Under the pieces are notes generated by a model. It was not told the DNA's origin. It saw only the letters and a program-made list of their open reading frames with translations, and searched no databases. DNA of 62,146 bases. Origin: Sphaerisporangium corydalis (GTDB lineage Bacteria > Actinomycetota > Actinomycetes > Streptosporangiales > Streptosporangiaceae). The stretch is taken from positions 1 through 62,146 of the forward strand of contig NZ_JANZYP010000063.1 in NCBI RefSeq assembly GCF_025506355.1. Reading direction: 5' to 3'. The stretch's first letter is position 1. Every line of letters begins with the position of its first letter. Positions 58,306-62,146 of the stretch are shown here, piece by piece. The position numbers and the translations under genes were made by a program.

Positions 58306-58392
58306 GCCGCCCTCCCCTATTTGTTTAGGTCCACTTGACCATAAGTTGTCGAGCGACTTTGAGTCAAGGTGACTTTTAGCTAGAGTGCTCGG
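58306..58392. promoter_or_regulatory. Divergent promoter with inverted repeats before nrtR-like gene
   Basis: CACTTGAC (58332-58339) pairs with GTCAAGGTG (58363-58371, one bulge). Inside it AAGTTGTCG (58343-58351) faces CGACTTT (58354-58360). The A+T content is higher than around it. It is a candidate operator for the Nudix-type regulator encoded at 58393 or for its divergent partner. Confidence 0.5.
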
Positions 58393-59109
58393 GTGAGAGA
58401 AAGATCAAGTCGAAGCCGGGCGTCGGTCACCATGACCGTCGACCTGGTGATCCTCACCGTCCGGCAGGACCGGCTGCGGGTCCTGCTGATCGAGCGGGGC
58501 AATCAGCCGTACCTCGGCCGGCCGGCGCTGCCCGGCGGTTTCGTCCGCCACGGGGAGACCCTTGACGAGACCGCGCTACGGGAGCTGAGCGAGGAGACCG
58601 GGCTCGACGGCCGCAAGCTGCATCTGGAGCAGTTGCACGTCTACAGCGACCCGGACCGCGATCCGCGCGGCAGGGTCGTCACGGTCGCCTACCTGGCGCT
58701 CGGCCCCGACATGCCGCTGCCCGTCGCAGGCACGGATGCCACGGCGGCCCGCTGGGAGCCGATCTCGTCCGCCCTCACCGACGGCATGTCCCTGGCCTTC
58801 GACCATGCCGCGATACTGCGCGACGGACTGGAACGGGCGAGGTCGCAGCTTGAGCACACGACGGTGGCCGCGGCGTTCTGTCCCGAGCCTTTCACCGTCG
58901 GCGACCTGCGGCACATCTACGAGGCCGTCTGGGGATTCAAGCTCGACCCCAGCAACTTCCGCAGGAAGGTGACGCGGACGGCGGGCTTCCTCGAACCCAC
59001 GGGCGAGCGCCGCTTCCCCGAAACCGGCAGACCCGCCAACCTCTACCGCCGCGGCCCCGCATCACTACTGATCCCGCCACTATTGCGATCAGGCGAGGTC
59101 TCCTCCTGA
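58393..59109 (+). CDS. NrtR-type Nudix-winged-helix regulator or hydrolase
   Basis: 238 residues from GTG 58393; ATG 58432 is an alternative and neither has a good ribosome site. The Nudix box is complete: GGFVRHGETLDETALRELSEETGL (residues about 49-72) has Gly, the Arg-Glu and the EExG glutamates. A winged helix follows (FTVGDLRHIYEAVWGFKLDP, NFRRKVTRTAGFLEPTG). NrtR family members bind ADP-ribose and repress NAD genes. In many NrtR proteins the Nudix box is degenerate. Here it is intact, so enzymatic activity is possible. No NAD gene lies nearby. Confidence 0.88.
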   Translation: MRERSSRSRASVTMTVDLVILTVRQDRLRVLLIERGNQPYLGRPALPGGFVRHGETLDETALRELSEETGLDGRKLHLEQLHVYSDPDRDPRGRVVTVAYLALGPDMPLPVAGTDATAARWEPISSALTDGMSLAFDHAAILRDGLERARSQLEHTTVAAAFCPEPFTVGDLRHIYEAVWGFKLDPSNFRRKVTRTAGFLEPTGERRFPETGRPANLYRRGPASLLIPPLLRSGEVSS

Positions 59110-59268
59110 TCCTCGGTACACCACCGGGAGGTACCTGCCGCACACGAATACGCCGGGCGCAGGAGGGCACGCCTCCGACGCACTTGCCGGAAGTCGATCA
59201 CCCTAAGCATCAGTGTCGCTACCCTTGGCTAAGTGACCCCCGCACAAGCGACCGCCTACACTCACGAC

Positions 59269-59553
59269 ATGGGCGAGGACGCGTTCGAGATCCCGTTGGA
59301 CGAGGCGGACGGCCACCTGCCCGAAGTCATCAGCGCCGCGGCCGAGCGCAACACGATCGCCTACCTCACCGACCATGGCCGCCGCGTCGCGGCCATTGTG
59401 CCCGCCGGTGAGGCTTGGTACTGGACGCCCGGGTGGCAGGCGGCCGAAGCCGAGGCGGACGCGGATTTCCGCGACGGCCGCACCCGGACGTTCGACAGCA
59501 TGGACGACATGTTCGCCGAGATCGACACCGTCCGCGGAGACGACAGCCGGTGA
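59269..59553 (+). CDS. Phd/YefM-type antitoxin
   Basis: 94 residues from ATG 59269. TACACT (59257-59262) lies seven bases upstream, a -10-like box that suits a leaderless transcript; GTG 59233 is in frame but less likely. The start PLDEADGHLPEVISAAAERN then TIAYLTDHGRRVAAIVPAGE is the Phd/YefM fold, which binds DNA and neutralises a RelE or Doc toxin. The C-terminal part (FRDGRTRTFDSMDDMFAEID) would wrap the toxin. Its partner gene is ruined (next feature), so this is an orphan or relic. Confidence 0.85.
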   Translation: MGEDAFEIPLDEADGHLPEVISAAAERNTIAYLTDHGRRVAAIVPAGEAWYWTPGWQAAEAEADADFRDGRTRTFDSMDDMFAEIDTVRGDDSR

Positions 59554-59652
59554 GGTACGAACGTTCGGCGTCCTTTCACAAGCGCCGCCGACGGTGAGCC
59601 GATCCTGCAATGGCGCCGAGCGGGAGATCACTCGATCTACGACAACCCCTGA
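59550..59652 (+). pseudogene. Remnant of a RelE-type toxin
   Basis: A GTG at 59550 overlaps the antitoxin stop (GTGA) and starts RYERSASFHKRRRR, a normal RelE-like N-terminus, but a TGA follows at 59595. In another frame from 59596 the sequence reads EPILQWRRAGDHSIYDNP and stop 59652, which is a typical RelE/YoeB C-terminus. The middle 50 or so residues are missing. So the toxin has suffered an internal deletion with a frameshift, and only both ends remain. Confidence 0.7.
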
Positions 59653-59668
59653 CGTACGCCCCAGTCCA

Positions 59669-60199
59669 TCAGGAGGAGGCAGCAGGGCGGGCGCCGCCGA
59701 AACGGCCCTCTCGGTCGATGGCCACTTCGGCTTCTATTTCTACGGGGATGGAGAAGGGGAGTTCTGACTGGCCTACGGCGGAGCGGGCGTGGGGGCCGGC
59801 TTCTGGGCCCCAGAGGGTGAGGATCAGGTCGGAGAAGCCGTTGATCACCGCGGGGGTGGCGGTGAAGCCGGGGGCGGTGTTGACCATGCCGAAGACCCGG
59901 AGCCAGGCGGTGACCCGGTCCAGGTCGCCGAGTTCGCGTTTGAGGCTGGCGAGGATCGCGAGAGCGGTCAGGCGTGCCGCCTCGTAGCCCTGCTCGCGGG
60001 TGAGCTGGTCGCCCACTTTGCCTCTCGGCTCGGCCAGCGAGCCGTCCTGGGCCAGCGGTCCGTGTCCTGACACGAACACGCGGTCGCCGTGGACCCTGAC
60101 CCAGGGGAACGGCAGCTCGGCGCCCGGGGGAAGGCGCATCGGGCCGGGCAGGACGAGGCCGAGCTCGCTCAGTCTCTTCTCGATGTGCATGAAGGCCAT
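59669..60199 (-). CDS. RidA/YjgF-family protein
   Basis: About 176 residues from ATG 60199 (ATG 60190 as alternative). The frame extends to 60448 but overlaps the divergent macrodomain gene. Features include WVRVHGDRVFVSGHGPLAQD, LTALAILASLKRELGDLDRV and VFGMVNTAPGF, with IEAEVAI near the C-terminus. It is of the longer RidA subgroup, not the compact 130-residue type. RidA enzymes deaminate enamine/imine intermediates. The catalytic Arg of classical RidA is not clear here, so the activity may differ. Confidence 0.85.
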   Translation of the reverse strand: MAFMHIEKRLSELGLVLPGPMRLPPGAELPFPWVRVHGDRVFVSGHGPLAQDGSLAEPRGKVGDQLTREQGYEAARLTALAILASLKRELGDLDRVTAWLRVFGMVNTAPGFTATPAVINGFSDLILTLWGPEAGPHARSAVGQSELPFSIPVEIEAEVAIDREGRFGGARPAASS

Positions 60200-60262
60200 G
60201 GGTAACCGCACAGCGGCCCTGCGGTCAAGTCGCCACCCGGCAGAATAGGAGAGAAGTCGGCA

Positions 60263-61237
60263 TTGGTGGAAGGTGGGCTTGGTGTGAGGATCAGCCTGTT
60301 GCAGGGGGACATCACGGAGCAGCAGGTGGACGCGGTGGTCAACGCCGCCGATTCCTCGCTCATGGGGGGCGGTGGGGTCGATGGGGCGATTCACCGGCGC
60401 GGCGGTCCCGCGATCCTTTCGGAGTGCCGGCGGCTTCGCGTCCTGCATTACGGCAAGGGGTTACCGGCGGGGAAGGCCGTGTCGACGACGGCGGGAGAGT
60501 TACCGGCGCGCTGGGTCGTGCACACCGTCGGACCGGTGTTCTCCTTGGACGAGGACCGGTCCGAGCTGCTGGCCTCCTGCTATCGCGAGTCGTTACGGGT
60601 CGCCGAAGGGCTGGGGGCGACGAGCGTCGCGTTCCCCGCGGTTTCCACCGGGGCCCTTGGGTGGCCGGTGGACGACGCCGCTCGTATCGCGATCAATACG
60701 GTGCGGGCCATGTCGACGCGGGTCAGGGATGTGCGGTTCGTCCTGTTCACCGAGGACGCGTACGCCGCCTTCGAGAAGGCCCTGAAGTCGGCTGGTCCCA
60801 CCGACGACGAGATCACCTCGGCGCTCGCTGCCCAGCCGGCCGAGTTGTGGGCGCGCCTGTTCGCGCTGGTCGGCGGCCTCACGCCGGCCGATCTCGAAGT
60901 GCGCTGGGGCGGCGGTCAGGCTCTCGCCGACGGCGGCGTCCAGGCCCCGTTTCCCATCTACGGCGACGCGATCAACGTCATCATCGGCCTGCTGTACGAG
61001 CTGGACGTCATCGTGGTGTTCGATTGGCCGAACTGGCATCTCGCCAGCCCGTTGTTCCCTTATGGGCGCGATCTGGCGGACGCGCCCGTGGCCGACGCCG
61101 CCCGGCTGGCCACGACGTTCGTCCGGGGTGAGCGGTTCTCCGAGGGGGCGATCCAGCAGGCGATCGAGGGCGGCGCGCTGCAAGCCATCTTCGACAGGCT
61201 GCGGCGGTGGTTCGACGAGGAGTACGCCGGGCGGTGA
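60263..61237 (+). CDS. Macrodomain protein with C-terminal DUF6508-like domain
   Basis: 324 residues from TTG 60263 (GTG 60266 or 60284 also possible). Residues 8-170 are a macrodomain: QGDITEQQVDAVVNAADSSL then MGGGGVDGAIHRRGGP, VSTTAGELPARWVVHTVGPV and FPAVSTGALGWPVDDAARI, the ADP-ribose loops. The last 140 residues (LFALVGGLTPADLEVRWGGG, FDWPNWHLASPLFPYGRDLA, FSEGAIQQAIEGGALQAIFD) resemble DUF6508. Macrodomains remove or read ADP-ribose. The fusion suggests a more specific substrate or a partner protein. Confidence 0.85.
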   Translation: MVEGGLGVRISLLQGDITEQQVDAVVNAADSSLMGGGGVDGAIHRRGGPAILSECRRLRVLHYGKGLPAGKAVSTTAGELPARWVVHTVGPVFSLDEDRSELLASCYRESLRVAEGLGATSVAFPAVSTGALGWPVDDAARIAINTVRAMSTRVRDVRFVLFTEDAYAAFEKALKSAGPTDDEITSALAAQPAELWARLFALVGGLTPADLEVRWGGGQALADGGVQAPFPIYGDAINVIIGLLYELDVIVVFDWPNWHLASPLFPYGRDLADAPVADAARLATTFVRGERFSEGAIQQAIEGGALQAIFDRLRRWFDEEYAGR

Positions 61238-61306
61238 GCGTGTGGCGTTCTGAAGCACTCTGACCCAGATCGTGGGCGTTGCTGGATCAATCGTGGGCGT
61301 TGAGGG

Positions 61307-62083
61307 TCAGAGGAGGCCGTGGTCGTGGGCGTGGACGGCGGCCTGGGTGCGGTCGCGCAGGCCGAGGCGGGTGAGGATCCTGGAGATGTGGTTCTTCACC
61401 GTGCCCTCGCTGACGTAGAGGCGGGAAGCGATCTCACGGTTGGTCCATCCGAGGGCCACCAGCCGCAGGACGTCGATCTCACGAGATGTCAGCGCGTCAG
61501 ACACCTGCGGAACTCCGGGGGGCGAGGCGCCGTCCGTGGGACCGACGCGCGAGACGCGGGCTGCGGAAGGGGCGGCTGGCGAGACATCAGCGGGCCGAGT
61601 ACCAGCCGCGGAAGGGACGCTTGGCGGGGCGGCCGGTGGGGTGGCGGTGGCGCGGGTCAGGGCTTCGGCCAGGCGGGCGGTCGCGGCGGAGTCGAGCTGG
61701 GTCACGCCAGCGTGGGCGAGGCGCACCGCGCGGGCCAGGTCGCGGGCCGGAAGGTCTTTGAGCAGGTAACCGGCGGCCCCGGAGCGCAGGGCCCGTACCA
61801 CGTACTCCTCGTCGTCGAAGGTGGTCAGCATGACGACCCGGCAGGCCGGCACGCGATGCGACAGGATCGCGACCGCCTGAACCCCGTCGAGCTCGGGCAT
61901 GCGCACGTCCATGAGGATCACGTCGGGAGCCAGTGCCTCGGCCTGCTCTACGGCCTCCCTGCCGTTGGCGGCCACGCCGGCCACGCTGATGCCGTCCTCT
62001 ATGTCCAGTAGCGAGGCAATGCTCTCGCGGATGAGCCGCTGGTCGTCGACAACGAGCACGCGCACCACCGGTTCGCCGCTCAC
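61307..62083 (-). CDS. NarL/LuxR-family response regulator
   Basis: 258 residues from GTG 62083, overlapping the kinase stop as GTGA. The receiver domain (1-120) has the acidic pair in LVVDDQRLIRESI, phospho-acceptor Asp in VILMDVRMPELDG, Thr/Ser in VVMLTTFDDE and Lys in YLLKDLPA. A Pro/Ala/Ser-rich linker of about 50 residues (150-200) is longer than usual. The HTH LuxR domain is at the end (LTSREIDVLRLVALGWTNRE, YVSEGTVKNHISRI). It forms a two-component pair with the sensor kinase to the right. The target is unknown. Confidence 0.95.
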   Translation of the reverse strand: MSGEPVVRVLVVDDQRLIRESIASLLDIEDGISVAGVAANGREAVEQAEALAPDVILMDVRMPELDGVQAVAILSHRVPACRVVMLTTFDDEEYVVRALRSGAAGYLLKDLPARDLARAVRLAHAGVTQLDSAATARLAEALTRATATPPAAPPSVPSAAGTRPADVSPAAPSAARVSRVGPTDGASPPGVPQVSDALTSREIDVLRLVALGWTNREIASRLYVSEGTVKNHISRILTRLGLRDRTQAAVHAHDHGLL

Positions 62084-62146
62084 CCATCGCCCCTAGATGG
62101 GACGGCCACGACAGTGCACGCGGAGGTGATGGTGGGAGGGGAGGGT
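62080..62146 (-). CDS. Sensor histidine kinase, C-terminal end only
   Basis: The window begins inside this gene on the minus strand. The last residues read SPPTITSACTVVAVPSRGDG then stop (62080-62082), overlapping the GTG of the response regulator by GTGA. TVVAVPSR resembles the last strand of a HATPase_c domain, as expected for the partner of a NarL-type regulator. Confidence 0.55.
   Translation of the reverse strand, partial: PSPPTITSACTVVAVPSRGDG

Overview
This is high-GC DNA from a filamentous actinomycete. The signs are GC-rich third positions, frequent GTG starts, SARP and NB-ARC/TPR regulators, XRE-cupin regulators and a 3-amino-4-hydroxybenzoate-type gene pair. A Streptosporangiales or Streptomyces-like host is likely, but the genus cannot be read from the sequence. 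No insertion sequence, prophage, rRNA, standard tRNA or CRISPR array was found.

Layout. 1-18.8 kb is mostly housekeeping and stress genes: a PHP phosphoesterase, a chitinase-fold protein, a zincin, a Ro60-type TROVE protein (rsr) with tRNA-like Y-RNA-type sequences upstream, methyltransferases, a tandem-repeat secreted protein, a cold-shock protein, a heterodimeric ABC exporter and a STAND protein. 18.8-25.5 kb holds a three-gene translationally coupled operon (GT-B-like protein, PfkB-like pseudokinase, PfkB kinase), a divergent 1006-residue SARP regulator and a 30-residue hydrophobic peptide gene.

25.7-43.0 kb is a biosynthetic cluster on the minus strand and the main discovery. It starts with a PRMT7-like methyltransferase (SznE type) coupled to a 471-residue diiron oxygenase-cupin protein (SznF type). 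SznF is the enzyme known to build the N-nitrosourea of streptozotocin, and here all its metal ligands are conserved. A Rieske protein, an esterase, three ATP-grasp ligases, a LysE exporter, a GriI/GriH-type pair for 3-amino-4-hydroxybenzoate, an arylamine N-acetyltransferase, a P450, an amidase and an MFS exporter follow. At the downstream end sit an ECF sigma factor and an O6-alkylguanine-DNA methyltransferase fused to an Ada zinc domain. My reading is that the cluster makes an aromatic N-nitrosourea or related N-nitroso amide, and that the Ogt-Ada protein repairs the methylation damage it causes.

43-62 kb is accessory and metabolic: an acyl-ACP desaturase with a TetR-type palindrome, an F420/NADP-type reductase, MarR-MazG, two tandem copies of an unusual 42-residue GTTWD-repeat peptide gene, AzlCD with two XRE-cupin regulators, a three-gene membrane/nucleoside-phosphorylase system in which two proteins share a terminal motif (candidate conflict system), an NrtR-type Nudix regulator, an antitoxin with a ruined toxin, a RidA protein, a macrodomain protein, and a two-component pair cut by the window edge.
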